From NCBI GenBank assembly GCA_030532035.1, contig JAUNLX010000003.1:1-64000 (forward strand): a stretch of 64,000 nt of DNA. The letters are read 5' to 3'. Within the stretch, counting starts at the first letter, position 1. Each line of letters opens with the position of its first letter. Below are positions 34,961-43,766 of this stretch, one piece after another. The stretch comes from Clostridia bacterium. Its GTDB lineage: Bacteria > Bacillota > Clostridia > Oscillospirales > Acutalibacteraceae. Below the pieces are notes generated by a model. That model had not been told where the DNA came from. It saw only the letters and a list, made by a program, of their open reading frames with translations, and searched no databases. The position numbers were made by a program, and so were the translations under genes.

Positions 34961-36595
34961 ATGGATAATTTTATATACGACATAATAGATAAAGATTTAG
35001 CTGACGGAGCTTATGATAAAATTCAAACTCGTTTTCCGCCAGAGCCGAGCGGACATCTGCATATAGGTCACGCAAAGGCCATTTATATGGATTTTATGGC
35101 GGCAATAAAATATAACGGTATTTGTAATCTGCGTTTTGATGACACAAATCCCAAAAAACGATATGAAGAATATATGAAAAGTATTGAAGACGATATACAT
35201 TGGCTTGGTTTTGAATATGACAATGTATATTCGGCTTCTGAATATTTTGATTTTTTATATGATTGTGCAATTAAACTCATAAATAAGGGACTTGCCTATG
35301 TCTGCGATTTGAGCGCAGATGAGATAAGAGAATATCGTGGAACTTTGACTCAACCTGGTAAAAATAGCCCTTACAGAGACAGAACTATCGAGGACAATTT
35401 AGCCTTATTTGAAAAAATGAGACTCGGAGAATTTGCCGACGGAGAAAAAGTTTTGAGAGCTAAAATCGATATGGCTGATCCAAATATAAATATGAGAGAT
35501 CCAGTTATATATAGAATAAATCATCTGGAACATCCAGTAACAAAAGACAAGTGGTGCATTTATCCTATGTATGATTTTACTCATCCTCTCTCTGACGCCT
35601 ATGAGGGAGTAACGCACTCTTTTTGTACTCTTGAATTTGAAAATAATCGTCCTCTATATAACTGGTTTTTAGAAAAATGTGAAATAGAAAAAAAGCCCAA
35701 GCAGATTGAATTTGCAAGGCTTAATTTGAATTACTGTATCACAAGTAAAAGAAAAAATCTTTATTTAGTTGAAAATAACTTTGTAAATGGATGGGACGAT
35801 CCAAGAATGGCAACTCTCTGTGCTATGCGTAGAAGAGGATATACCCCCGCTTCAATTAGAAATTTTTGTGAACAAATTGGTCTTTCAAAGTCCAATAGCA
35901 TCGTAGATTACGGTGTTTTAGAGGGCTGTGTTAGAGACGATTTAAATCAAAATGCTAAACGGGCAATGGCAGTTTTAGACCCCATAAAACTTGTGATAGA
36001 CAATTATCCAGAGGGAAAAACAGAAGAATTTGAAATAAACAATAATCCCAATGATGAAAATGCAGGCACTCATAAAGTGAGTTTTTCCAGAGAACTTTAT
36101 ATTGAGAGAGAAGATTTTGCAATTTCTCCACCTAAAAAATATTTTAGATTATTTATTGGAAATGAAGTTAGACTTGTAGGTGCATATTATGTTACCGCCA
36201 CTTCATATGAAACAGATGAAAATGGAAAAATCACAACAGTTCATTGTACATATGACCCAGAGAGCAGAGGAGCAACGACAAAAGACAAGAGAAAAGTAAA
36301 GGGCACTATACATTTTGTCGACGCCAACAATTGCTTTGATGCCGAAATAAGAATTTATGACCGTCTTTTCAAGGTTGAAAATCCTGCTGCACCAAATGTT
36401 ACTTTGGAAGAGGCATTAAATGAAAATTCACTCACGATTTTGCAAAATTGCAAACTCGAAAGTGAACTGAAAAAAGCAAAAATATATGAAAATTTCCAAT
36501 TTATGAGAAAAGGTTATTTTTGCATAGACTATGATTCGACTGAAGAACATCCAATATTTAATATGACTGTTGCTCTGAGGTCGTCGTGGAAGTAA
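34961..36595 (+). CDS. glnS: Glutaminyl-tRNA synthetase
   Basis: 544 aa. It begins the catalytic domain at TRFPPEPSGHLHIGHAKAI and continues with the GlnRS-specific LRFDDTNP. ITSKRKN is the KMSKS equivalent, and the C-terminal beta-barrel anticodon domain (about 340-540) contains YFRLFIGNEVRLVGAYY. It charges tRNA-Gln directly; many Firmicutes lack it and use the amidotransferase route. It is immediately downstream of gltX and ends 3 bases before the stop of a convergent gene, with no clear terminator. Confidence 0.96.
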   Translation: MDNFIYDIIDKDLADGAYDKIQTRFPPEPSGHLHIGHAKAIYMDFMAAIKYNGICNLRFDDTNPKKRYEEYMKSIEDDIHWLGFEYDNVYSASEYFDFLYDCAIKLINKGLAYVCDLSADEIREYRGTLTQPGKNSPYRDRTIEDNLALFEKMRLGEFADGEKVLRAKIDMADPNINMRDPVIYRINHLEHPVTKDKWCIYPMYDFTHPLSDAYEGVTHSFCTLEFENNRPLYNWFLEKCEIEKKPKQIEFARLNLNYCITSKRKNLYLVENNFVNGWDDPRMATLCAMRRRGYTPASIRNFCEQIGLSKSNSIVDYGVLEGCVRDDLNQNAKRAMAVLDPIKLVIDNYPEGKTEEFEINNNPNDENAGTHKVSFSRELYIEREDFAISPPKKYFRLFIGNEVRLVGAYYVTATSYETDENGKITTVHCTYDPESRGATTKDKRKVKGTIHFVDANNCFDAEIRIYDRLFKVENPAAPNVTLEEALNENSLTILQNCKLESELKKAKIYENFQFMRKGYFCIDYDSTEEHPIFNMTVALRSSWK

Positions 36596-36598
36596 AAA

Positions 36599-37096
36599 CT
36601 AAATAGCTTTGTATTCTCCCTGTGTTTCTCCTATATAGAGATCTCTAAGCATTTTTTCATCTTCTATATCATCGAAAAGTCTTTTAGGTACCATTGTATA
36701 ATGGTGTGTGTCCATGATGAAATAAAAATATTTTTTACTTTCATATAAAGCTTTATAATCTGAAAGATTTTTATTTATTTGAAGATCATCATAGATTATT
36801 TGAACGTCGTTGCCGTCAAAAATAAAATGTTGTTCTCCGTTCAATTCAGGAGTTTTGTTGAATTGATTAAGTGGGATAAAAACCATCAAAGAAAGGTAAA
36901 ATAACAACAAGGCTACAGTCAAAGCAAGAAAAATTCCGCCAGCAATGAAAATCTTTGTTGCCATAAAAATTATTGAACCAAGAGATAGCAGGGCAAAGAT
37001 TATATATAAATATGCTGGTATAATTTTCAAATGATTGACATATTTAAAGCGAGAACTTAAATATTCTCCTCGTTTATAGTAAAAAATGAGCTCCAT
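36599..37096 (-). CDS. YcxB-like membrane protein
   Basis: 165 aa. An N-terminal soluble stretch is followed by two membrane helices (about 28-45 and 49-75). The C-terminal domain has HFIFDGNDVQIIYDD and ESKKYFYFIMDTHHYTMVPKR, the pattern of the YcxB-like C-terminal domain found in small membrane proteins. The function is unknown. GGATGTGA precedes ATG 37096. It is monocistronic and divergent from the nucleotidyltransferase. Confidence 0.75.
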   Translation of the reverse strand: MELIFYYKRGEYLSSRFKYVNHLKIIPAYLYIIFALLSLGSIIFMATKIFIAGGIFLALTVALLLFYLSLMVFIPLNQFNKTPELNGEQHFIFDGNDVQIIYDDLQINKNLSDYKALYESKKYFYFIMDTHHYTMVPKRLFDDIEDEKMLRDLYIGETQGEYKAI

Positions 37097-37199
37097 TAAA
37101 TCACATCCATATATGAATTACAAATGATAGAATACCATAAAACAAATGTTTTGTAAATTAAAGAAAGACATATAAAAGTTAATATGAATGAGGTATAAA

Positions 37200-38096
37200 A
37201 TGAAAAAAACTTTGCTTATTATGGCGGCTGGAATAGGTAGTCGTTTTGGAGGTTCTGTTAAGCAGATTGAGCCTATCGGGCCCAATGGCGAAATAATTAT
37301 CCATTACAGCATATTTGACGCTCTAAAAGCTGGCTTTGATAAAATTGTCTTTGTTATAAGAAAAGACATTGAAGCTGATTTCAAAAAACTCGTTGAAAAT
37401 AATTTGACGAAAAATGTAAAGTTAGAATATGTTATACAAGATATAAATGATATTCCAAAACCATATAAAGTGGGCGAGAGGACAAAACCTTGGGGAACGG
37501 CACAGGCAGTTTTAGCTTGTAAAAATACAATAAATGAGCCATTTGCAGTCATTAATGCCGATGATTTTTATGGAAAAGAAAGCTTTGAAATTGCTTCAAA
37601 TTATCTTGAAAAACTTGAAAAGAAAGAAGACAGAGTTGGACTTTTATCGTTTAAGATACAAAACACTCTATCGGAAAATGGCGGAGTTACAAGGGGAATC
37701 GTTAGATTAAAAGACAGTAATCAAGTGTCGGGAATTGACGAAACTTCAAATATAATCAAAAAAGATAATTTGCCTTTTATTGAAGACGAAAACAAATATA
37801 TTGACGGCGAAACACCAGTATCAATGAATTTTTGGTGTTTACATCAAAATATATTTGATGATTTAGAAAAAGCTTTTCCGCAATTTTTATCTGAACTTGA
37901 AGTTGGAGATTTGAAAAAAGAATTTCTTTTGCCTATTGAGATAGACAAGCTTTTGAAAAAAGATAAAATCAAAATTGATTTGTTGACTTCAAATGAAAAA
38001 TGGTTTGGAGTAACATTCAAAGAAGATATAAGTACAGCAAAAACAAATATAAAATTAGCTGTGGAAAGTGGCAAATATCCTAAAAATTTATTTTAA
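37200..38096 (+). CDS. Sugar-phosphate nucleotidyltransferase family protein
   Basis: 298 aa. The start is ATG 37200; the upstream ATG 37188 lies next to its GAGGT ribosome site. The nucleotide-binding start is LLIMAAGIGSRFGGSVKQ, a variant of the GxGxRxxP...K loop, and NADDFYG carries the metal-binding Asp. LKKEFLLPIEID and a late WFGVTFKED are also present. It probably makes an NDP-sugar or alcohol from a phosphorylated substrate. Neither nucleotide nor sugar can be told, and it could be a relative without known substrate. It is monocistronic. Confidence 0.8.
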   Translation: MKKTLLIMAAGIGSRFGGSVKQIEPIGPNGEIIIHYSIFDALKAGFDKIVFVIRKDIEADFKKLVENNLTKNVKLEYVIQDINDIPKPYKVGERTKPWGTAQAVLACKNTINEPFAVINADDFYGKESFEIASNYLEKLEKKEDRVGLLSFKIQNTLSENGGVTRGIVRLKDSNQVSGIDETSNIIKKDNLPFIEDENKYIDGETPVSMNFWCLHQNIFDDLEKAFPQFLSELEVGDLKKEFLLPIEIDKLLKKDKIKIDLLTSNEKWFGVTFKEDISTAKTNIKLAVESGKYPKNLF

Positions 38097-38108
38097 TGAC
38101 AAAAAAAT

Positions 38109-38143
38109 AAAGCGTCATCTAATGATGAGATGACGCTTTTTTT
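38109..38143. terminator. Terminator between the nucleotidyltransferase and GH25 genes
   Basis: AAAGCGTCATCT, loop AATGATG, AGATGACGCTTTTTTT. The A-run on the left lets it work for both convergent units. Confidence 0.9.
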
Positions 38144-38151
38144 ATATAAAA

Positions 38152-39756
38152 TTATTTCAGATAATACCAACGATTTACATCGACACGACCATTGATACCG
38201 TCGACTTTACCGTCTGAAGTTATCTGCCATATTTGATAAGAATATGGGAAACCACTGATACTTTCAGGTATTTTGCCAGATGGCCAATATGCGACCCAGA
38301 GATTTGCATAACTTGGAAATGTTGAGACATCTAAGTTTGAAGTAAACCAAGATTTAGAGGCATATACTCCAGTTTTATATCCTGTGGCATGGCACATTTT
38401 CATAAAACTATTTACAGCCTCTGTTCTGGATTTTTTACTGATTTTATCTGCACGACCACTATAACCTGCGGCACCCGAACTCTCGCTATCTATAAAAATA
38501 GCTGTATTTGACGGAGATAGACCATACTCTTTTGCTTTTTGAGTTGCAAAGTCTGCTTCAAGTTTGCCCTCTTCTTCATTTACTGCCTGAGAGAAAAAGT
38601 AAAGAGCAATATTTAAATTAGCTTTTTTAGCTTTCTGTATATTAAGTTTGGCATATATATCTTCTTTAAGATTCCCCTCGGGTGCATATCCACGAAATCC
38701 GATACGAATAATTACATGCGTATATCCAGCAGCTTTAACTTTATCAAAATCAATATGTTCTCCTTGCCATCTAGACACATCAATACAATTAGAGTACATA
38801 AGAGCACCGTCTTTATCAAAATTATAGGCAATATGCTCTATTACTTGATATCCATTTGCTGGTTTTCCATTTTTATCAAAATAATGAACTCTATTATTTA
38901 TCTTTTGCCAACCAAAATAACGGGCAGGTGAAAGCTTTTTGTAGTAATTTGCTTTTGGATTTTTTTCATAATCTGAGATATAAGCTTGGGGATAATTTGC
39001 ATCAGCTTGTACATCTGTAACATCTTTATACAATAAATTATTGTCTTTGTCTTTCAAAGGCTTGTCATCATCAGATTCATCTGCTTTTGATAAAGACAAA
39101 TCTGGTGTAGCTTTTTCATAATATATTGCATATGATTTTACGAAATCCATTGTATTTTTAAGTTGAGGTCGCTTTTCTACTTTTTTAATAGGAGCGTCCT
39201 TTTCTTTTCCAGTTTCCTTTTTGACGAGTTGTACAGCTTTTTTATTTGGTTTATATTCAACTTTTTCTTTTACTACAATTTGAAGAACGTCATTATTAAA
39301 ATGCATTTTATCGTTAGACTTAACAGAAATCTTATAGCTTCCAGCTTTTAAATTCTGAATAACTAAAACTCCGTTTTTATCGTCGTCCTTGTAAATTTTC
39401 TTTTTGTGATCGGGGGATAAAATTTCAAATTCTACAATCTCTGGAACAGCGTTAACGGGCTTTCGGGTTTTTGTATCTACTATAAAAAGTCTCATGCCAC
39501 GCACAGTACCATATCCGTCAATGGAAACTTCCATTTTTTTAGGTGGCTCTTTTGTAGTTGTTTCAATAACTTTCACCGTTGTAGAAGTCGGTTTGACTTC
39601 ATTTTCAATTTTTTTAGTGTCTTTATGTGTTGCAAAAGAATAGACATCTAAAAAAGCAACAGACAAAATTGCGATAGTCAAAATGAGTACCGCAATTTTG
39701 TCAGATTCTATTTTTATATTTTTTAATTTTTTGATGAAGTTATTGAATTTAATCAA
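38152..39756 (-). CDS. Membrane-anchored GH25 lysozyme with cell-wall-binding repeat
   Basis: 534 aa. One membrane helix (about 21-42) is followed by a Cna-B/carboxypeptidase-like beta domain (about 78-165), a charged linker and a cell-wall-binding repeat (about 278-318; WQKINNRVHYFDKNGKPA). The C-terminal GH25 muramidase domain (about 320-534) contains CIDVSRWQG and the catalytic FIDSES. It cuts the glycan between MurNAc and GlcNAc. The start is TTG 39756 with GAGG inside the end of trpB2. No terminator separates the genes, so it lies downstream of the T-box. Confidence 0.88.
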   Translation of the reverse strand: MIKFNNFIKKLKNIKIESDKIAVLILTIAILSVAFLDVYSFATHKDTKKIENEVKPTSTTVKVIETTTKEPPKKMEVSIDGYGTVRGMRLFIVDTKTRKPVNAVPEIVEFEILSPDHKKKIYKDDDKNGVLVIQNLKAGSYKISVKSNDKMHFNNDVLQIVVKEKVEYKPNKKAVQLVKKETGKEKDAPIKKVEKRPQLKNTMDFVKSYAIYYEKATPDLSLSKADESDDDKPLKDKDNNLLYKDVTDVQADANYPQAYISDYEKNPKANYYKKLSPARYFGWQKINNRVHYFDKNGKPANGYQVIEHIAYNFDKDGALMYSNCIDVSRWQGEHIDFDKVKAAGYTHVIIRIGFRGYAPEGNLKEDIYAKLNIQKAKKANLNIALYFFSQAVNEEEGKLEADFATQKAKEYGLSPSNTAIFIDSESSGAAGYSGRADKISKKSRTEAVNSFMKMCHATGYKTGVYASKSWFTSNLDVSTFPSYANLWVAYWPSGKIPESISGFPYSYQIWQITSDGKVDGINGRVDVNRWYYLK

Positions 39757-39757
39757 A

Positions 39758-41128
39758 TTAAGCCTCTATTATTGGCAATTTATCTACCGATTTATTTATT
39801 TCTTTATCTTCTAAAGGGAAATCTTTCAGAGTTCCGTCGTTGTAATTTTGATATGCTGCCATATCAAAATAACCAGTTCCGGTAAGACCGAATAAAATGT
39901 TTTTAGCTTCCCCAGTCTCTTTACATTTTAACGCTTCTTTTATAGCAATGTCAATGGCGTGACTACTTTCTGGAGCAGGTAAAATACCCTCAACTCTCGC
40001 AAATTCTACTGCACTTTTGAAGACGTCTGTTTGATTTACGCTGACAGCTCTTATAATTTTATCGTGATAGAGTTGAGATAACATAGGATTCATTCCATGG
40101 AATCTAAGTCCACCAGAATGACCAGGAGCGGGAATGAAGTCACTTCCCAAAGTGTACATTTTGGCAAGAGGTGTAATTCTGCCTGTGTCACAGTAATCAT
40201 ATGCGTAAGTTCCCCTTGTAAAGCTTGGACAAGAAGAGGGCTCTACAGCGATAATATCGTAATTATTCTCGCCTCTCAAAATTTCTCCAGCAAATGGTGC
40301 AATTAGACCAGCTAAATTGGAACCACCACCTGCACAACCGATTATGGTATCAATTTTTATACCATATTTTTTTAATGCAGTCTGTGTTTCTAAACCTATA
40401 ACTGATTGATGAAGAGCAACTTGATTCAAGACACTACCTAAAACATATCTGTATCCATCCAGTTCAGAAGCGACTTCAACTGCTTCTGAAACAGCACAAC
40501 CTAAACTACCGTTTGTTCCAGGGAATTTTTTAAGAATTTCTCGACCAGTTTTTGTGGTTTCGGACGGAGAGGGGGTAACGCTTGCTCCATAGGTTCGCAT
40601 AACTTCTCGTCTGTACGGTTTTTGCTCATACGAAACTTTAACCATATATACTTTACAAGCCAAGTCATAGTAAGAGCAAGCCATTGAAAGAGCTGTTCCC
40701 CATTGGCCAGCGCCAGTTTCTGTTGTAACTCCTTTGAGACCTTGCTTTTTGGCATAGTATGCCTGTGCTATTGCAGAATTTAACTTATGACTTCCACTCG
40801 TATTATTTCCTTCAAATTTATAGTAAATATGTGCTGGAGTCTGCAATTTTTTTTCCAAACAATAAGCTCTTATGAGTGGAGCGGGTCGATACATCTTATA
40901 AAAATCACGAATGCCATCGGGAATATCTATAAAAGCGTCGGTATCATTTAATTCTTGTTCTACTAAATCATCGCAAAAAACTTTTGAAAGCTCTTCTTTT
41001 GAACAGATAGAGCCATCTTCGTTTATCAACGGTGCGGGTTTATTTTTCATATCGGCACGAAGGTTATACCACTGTTTAGGAATTTCCTGTTCCGATAAAT
41101 AAATTTTGTAAGGTATTTCATTATTCAT
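39758..41128 (-). CDS. trpB2: TrpB2-type tryptophan synthase beta chain
   Basis: 456 aa, the long TrpB2 form, with the N-terminal extension ending near PAPLIRAYCLE. The PLP lysine is in TSGSHKLNSAI; ETGAGQWGTAL and CAGGGSNLAGL give the active-site and phosphate loops. It condenses indole with serine to tryptophan. No trpA or other trp gene is nearby, so it may salvage indole. The upstream T-box with a UGG specifier independently supports a role in tryptophan supply. AGGAGG precedes the ATG. Confidence 0.95.
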   Translation of the reverse strand: MNNEIPYKIYLSEQEIPKQWYNLRADMKNKPAPLINEDGSICSKEELSKVFCDDLVEQELNDTDAFIDIPDGIRDFYKMYRPAPLIRAYCLEKKLQTPAHIYYKFEGNNTSGSHKLNSAIAQAYYAKKQGLKGVTTETGAGQWGTALSMACSYYDLACKVYMVKVSYEQKPYRREVMRTYGASVTPSPSETTKTGREILKKFPGTNGSLGCAVSEAVEVASELDGYRYVLGSVLNQVALHQSVIGLETQTALKKYGIKIDTIIGCAGGGSNLAGLIAPFAGEILRGENNYDIIAVEPSSCPSFTRGTYAYDYCDTGRITPLAKMYTLGSDFIPAPGHSGGLRFHGMNPMLSQLYHDKIIRAVSVNQTDVFKSAVEFARVEGILPAPESSHAIDIAIKEALKCKETGEAKNILFGLTGTGYFDMAAYQNYNDGTLKDFPLEDKEINKSVDKLPIIEA

Positions 41129-41156
41129 TTTACTTTCCTCCTTATTTTTAGGGACT

Positions 41157-41422
41157 AAAAAAGCCCCTGGCTTAGACAGTTGATTAGTCTTTGCCGGGAC
41201 AGGTTTTCCTGCGGTGCCACCCTGCTTGACGCTTTTGCGTCCTCTCTATAAGCACGTACTGACATACGCCGATTTTTAACGAAGTATCTTCTTCGGCTTG
41301 CGTAATTAATTTCCGCTCGCATCTCGTGAAGCCCATTCATAAAACATTTTTAACGCCTCACAGCAACCGGCGCTTCTCTCGATAAAAATTGGTTTTATTA
41401 CTATTTCTCCAGTCATCGATTT
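41157..41422 (-). promoter_or_regulatory. T-box leader with Trp (UGG) specifier upstream of trpB2
   Basis: On the minus strand the conserved T-box sequence AGGGTGGCACCGC (41223-41211 or so) is followed by a terminator. That terminator is formed by CCCGGC..AGAC and GTCT..GCC(A)GGG, ending in GCTTTTTT near 41157. Upstream the specifier-loop context GAATGGG places the UGG codon at 41335-41333, which means tRNA-Trp. T-boxes bind uncharged tRNA and then form the antiterminator, so trpB2 is expressed when tryptophan is low. Confidence 0.93.
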
Positions 41423-41428
41423 GCATAA

Positions 41429-41457
41429 ATTAAATCACTTTTTAAAATTTTTGTCAA
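41429..41457 (-). promoter_or_regulatory. Promoter of the T-box/trpB2 transcript
   Basis: On the minus strand TTGACA (41457-41452) and TTTAAT (41434-41429) are 17 bases apart, just before the T-box leader. Confidence 0.8.
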
Positions 41458-41492
41458 GTTAAATTGATATTAAAATTACAATTAAATTTTAC

Positions 41493-41522
41493 AAAACCCA
41501 CTTTAATCTAAAGTGGGTTTTT
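41493..41522 (-). terminator. Terminator of the DUF898 gene
   Basis: ACCCACTTT, loop AATCT, AAAGTGGGT, flanked by A and T runs, 11 bases after the stop of the gene upstream on this strand. Confidence 0.85.
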
Positions 41523-41532
41523 GTTGAGAAGT

Positions 41533-41841
41533 TCATTCAAAAGTCAAATGAGAAGTTTTCCATTGTCTAATTTTTATAACAAGCCAAAAACTGTAAATTC
41601 CTAAAGTTACAGCCGTCAATAACCACCATTTTATATATTGGACAAATAAGTCGGCAGAAGTTCCGGTAAATTTAAGCCTCTTGCCGTCTATTACAGTATG
41701 CTTTGCCTCCCAAGAACAAATCATTGTTATAGCTATTGGATAACACAGACCAAGCGTGAGTGCCGTAATTAAAAAGCCCAATATTTGATAACCTACAAGC
41801 TGAGACAATTTGCCATCAAAATACGATCTTTCATTTTTCAT
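41533..41841 (-). CDS. DUF898-like small membrane protein
   Basis: 102 aa. The start is ATG 41841, 8 bases after GGAGG. Two or three membrane helices surround loops with GYQILGFLITALTLG, HTVIDGKRLKFTG and WWLLTAVTLGIYSFW. These repeat-like segments are typical of the DUF898 (YjgN-like) membrane family. The function is unknown. It is monocistronic with its own promoter (TTGACA/TTTATT) and terminator. Confidence 0.75.
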   Translation of the reverse strand: MKNERSYFDGKLSQLVGYQILGFLITALTLGLCYPIAITMICSWEAKHTVIDGKRLKFTGTSADLFVQYIKWWLLTAVTLGIYSFWLVIKIRQWKTSHLTFE

Positions 41842-41883
41842 AAACTCAACCTCCATTCAACAGATAAACTACTGTTTAAATTA

Positions 41884-41912
41884 AATAAATCATACACTAA
41901 AAACATTGTCAA
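41884..41912 (-). promoter_or_regulatory. Promoter of the DUF898 gene
   Basis: On the minus strand TTGACA (41912-41907) and TTTATT (41889-41884) are 17 bases apart, about 45 bases before the start codon. Confidence 0.7.
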
Positions 41913-42029
41913 GTTTATCACTACTTTTACACATATATTTAGACCGTTTGCGATAAAAAATCAAAATTTGTGTCACAAAAAGCATAAATTTTCACACTAA
42001 ATAAGTGAGAAAGCTTTTAGGAGGAAATT

Positions 42030-43766
42030 ATGAAAAAAGTAAGAAAAAGTATTTTAAGTATCCTGTTATTGATTTTTTTAGCGACAAGTTTGGCTCTTTC
42101 GAGCAGTGCCGCAAATATATCAGAAAATGAAAATCTATATATAAATATTATGCAGGGTGCTGTTAAAAATTCTAATTATGGTGTGAATGCGTTAAAGGAA
42201 GCTGATTTTTATAGATACAATCATAGCGGTAAAAATACAAGTATGAGAATGTTATATGTGTCTAAAGACGATAAGGGAACACCGAATGCAGATAACAGTG
42301 GTGACAGAAATTATGCTTATTGTATTCAATCGGCAGCAAAGACATCTTCTTATATAATACAAAAGGCAACAAAATATGATAAAGACGAATATTTTAATTC
42401 CTTTAGTGAAATTCAGAAAAAAGGAATCTTAGCAGCGATAAATTTGGGTTATCCCAATTCAACGCTTGGAGTAAAGGCCTGTGACGCATATGTGGCAACT
42501 CAGATTATTGTTTGGGAAATACAAAATGGTTACAGAAATCCTATGACAAATACTGTAACAAATAACCTATATCAGAAGTCAACAATCAACGGTACACCAG
42601 CTAAGAAAGCTTATGATTTACTCGGTAAACAAATTCAAAATTTTTATCTTTTACCGTCTTTTGCAAATACAGAGCTTAAACTCAAATACAATATCAATAC
42701 CCAGAAATATGAGGGAGTATTTGAGGATAAAAATAATGTTATAAAAGATTATTTAATTGAAAAAAATCCAAAATTAGAAATTAAAATAGAAAAAAACAAA
42801 TTATTTATTTCAAGTAAAGAAAAATGTAATGACAATATCAAAATATTGAGAAAACATCTCTCCAACCGAAGTCAAAAACCAATGATTGTTTTTAAAGATT
42901 CAAGTCAAAAAATAATGGTTGGCTCAGCTGATATTTTTTCAGAGTCATCTTTTAATATAAAAAGCGAATATGGATTTGATTTACAAAAAACTGGAAATAA
43001 AATAAGCAGTTTTGAAAAAACAGAATTTGACGGTAAAGAGAAAATTAAATTTAATTTTAGTACTGTAAATCTTGCGAATGTCGAATTTGAACTTTTAGAT
43101 ACAAATGGAAAACTTATTAAAACTGCAAAAACTGATGAAAAGGGAAGAATAAAGTTTGAAAATTTATATCGTGGAACTTTTTATTTAAGAGAAGTTGAAG
43201 CTCCAAAAGGATATTTAAAAGATGAAAATTTACATAAAATTGTAATTGAAGATAACTGGAAGACAGTAAATATAAATAATGAAAAGGCTCCCTTTGAATT
43301 TTTTATCCAAAAAGAATTAGAAGAAAATGATTCAGATTACAGTAATATAATTTTCGGTATTTATGCAGCTGAAGATATTAAAATAGGCGACGATATATTA
43401 AAAAAAGACGCCCTTATAGAAAGCTTCAAAGTAGATGAGAATGGGCAAATTCAAGGTAAAATTGTTTTGCCTTGTGGTAGATATTATATTGCGGAAAATC
43501 AAACTAAAAACGGATATAAAATAGATGAAACAAAACATTTTTTCGACAGTAAAGATGAAAAGCTTTACTTAAAAATTAAAAACAGCAAAATTCCTGTTGA
43601 AGAAATTCCCGATGATGAAGTTCCAAAAATTTTTATAAAAAAAGAAAGTCCCAAAACAGGCATAGAAATGACTGAATTTAGTAATAGGGACAATCTAATT
43701 TTATTTATATCAATTATAGTTTTAATGTCTGGAATTTTGAAAGATATTAGACTTTCGGCGAAATAG
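42030..43766 (+). CDS. Thioester-domain surface adhesin with SpaA-like domains and SPKTG anchor
   Basis: 578 aa. A signal peptide (1-28) precedes a thioester domain (about 40-205): Cys98 in YAYCIQ and Gln158 in ATQIIVWEIQ would form the internal Cys-Gln thioester that can bond covalently to host or other surfaces. A less clear segment follows (about 210-310). SpaA/Cna-B domains follow at about 312-415 (ending YLREVEAPKGYL) and 418-520. The sorting signal is SPKTG (bases 43647-43661), a hydrophobic helix and a basic end. AGGAGG precedes the ATG. No sortase or pilin genes adjoin. Confidence 0.88.
   Translation: MKKVRKSILSILLLIFLATSLALSSSAANISENENLYINIMQGAVKNSNYGVNALKEADFYRYNHSGKNTSMRMLYVSKDDKGTPNADNSGDRNYAYCIQSAAKTSSYIIQKATKYDKDEYFNSFSEIQKKGILAAINLGYPNSTLGVKACDAYVATQIIVWEIQNGYRNPMTNTVTNNLYQKSTINGTPAKKAYDLLGKQIQNFYLLPSFANTELKLKYNINTQKYEGVFEDKNNVIKDYLIEKNPKLEIKIEKNKLFISSKEKCNDNIKILRKHLSNRSQKPMIVFKDSSQKIMVGSADIFSESSFNIKSEYGFDLQKTGNKISSFEKTEFDGKEKIKFNFSTVNLANVEFELLDTNGKLIKTAKTDEKGRIKFENLYRGTFYLREVEAPKGYLKDENLHKIVIEDNWKTVNINNEKAPFEFFIQKELEENDSDYSNIIFGIYAAEDIKIGDDILKKDALIESFKVDENGQIQGKIVLPCGRYYIAENQTKNGYKIDETKHFFDSKDEKLYLKIKNSKIPVEEIPDDEVPKIFIKKESPKTGIEMTEFSNRDNLILFISIIVLMSGILKDIRLSAK

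Noticed and set aside
41155..41340. Minus-strand 61-codon frame before trpB2
   Set aside because: It covers the T-box specifier region and terminator, so it is part of the leader RNA. The ATG precedes the UGG specifier by chance.
41859..41876. Inverted repeat AACAG-8-CTGTT near the DUF898 promoter
   Set aside because: Arms of only 5 bases in AT-rich DNA; there is no second copy to support an operator.
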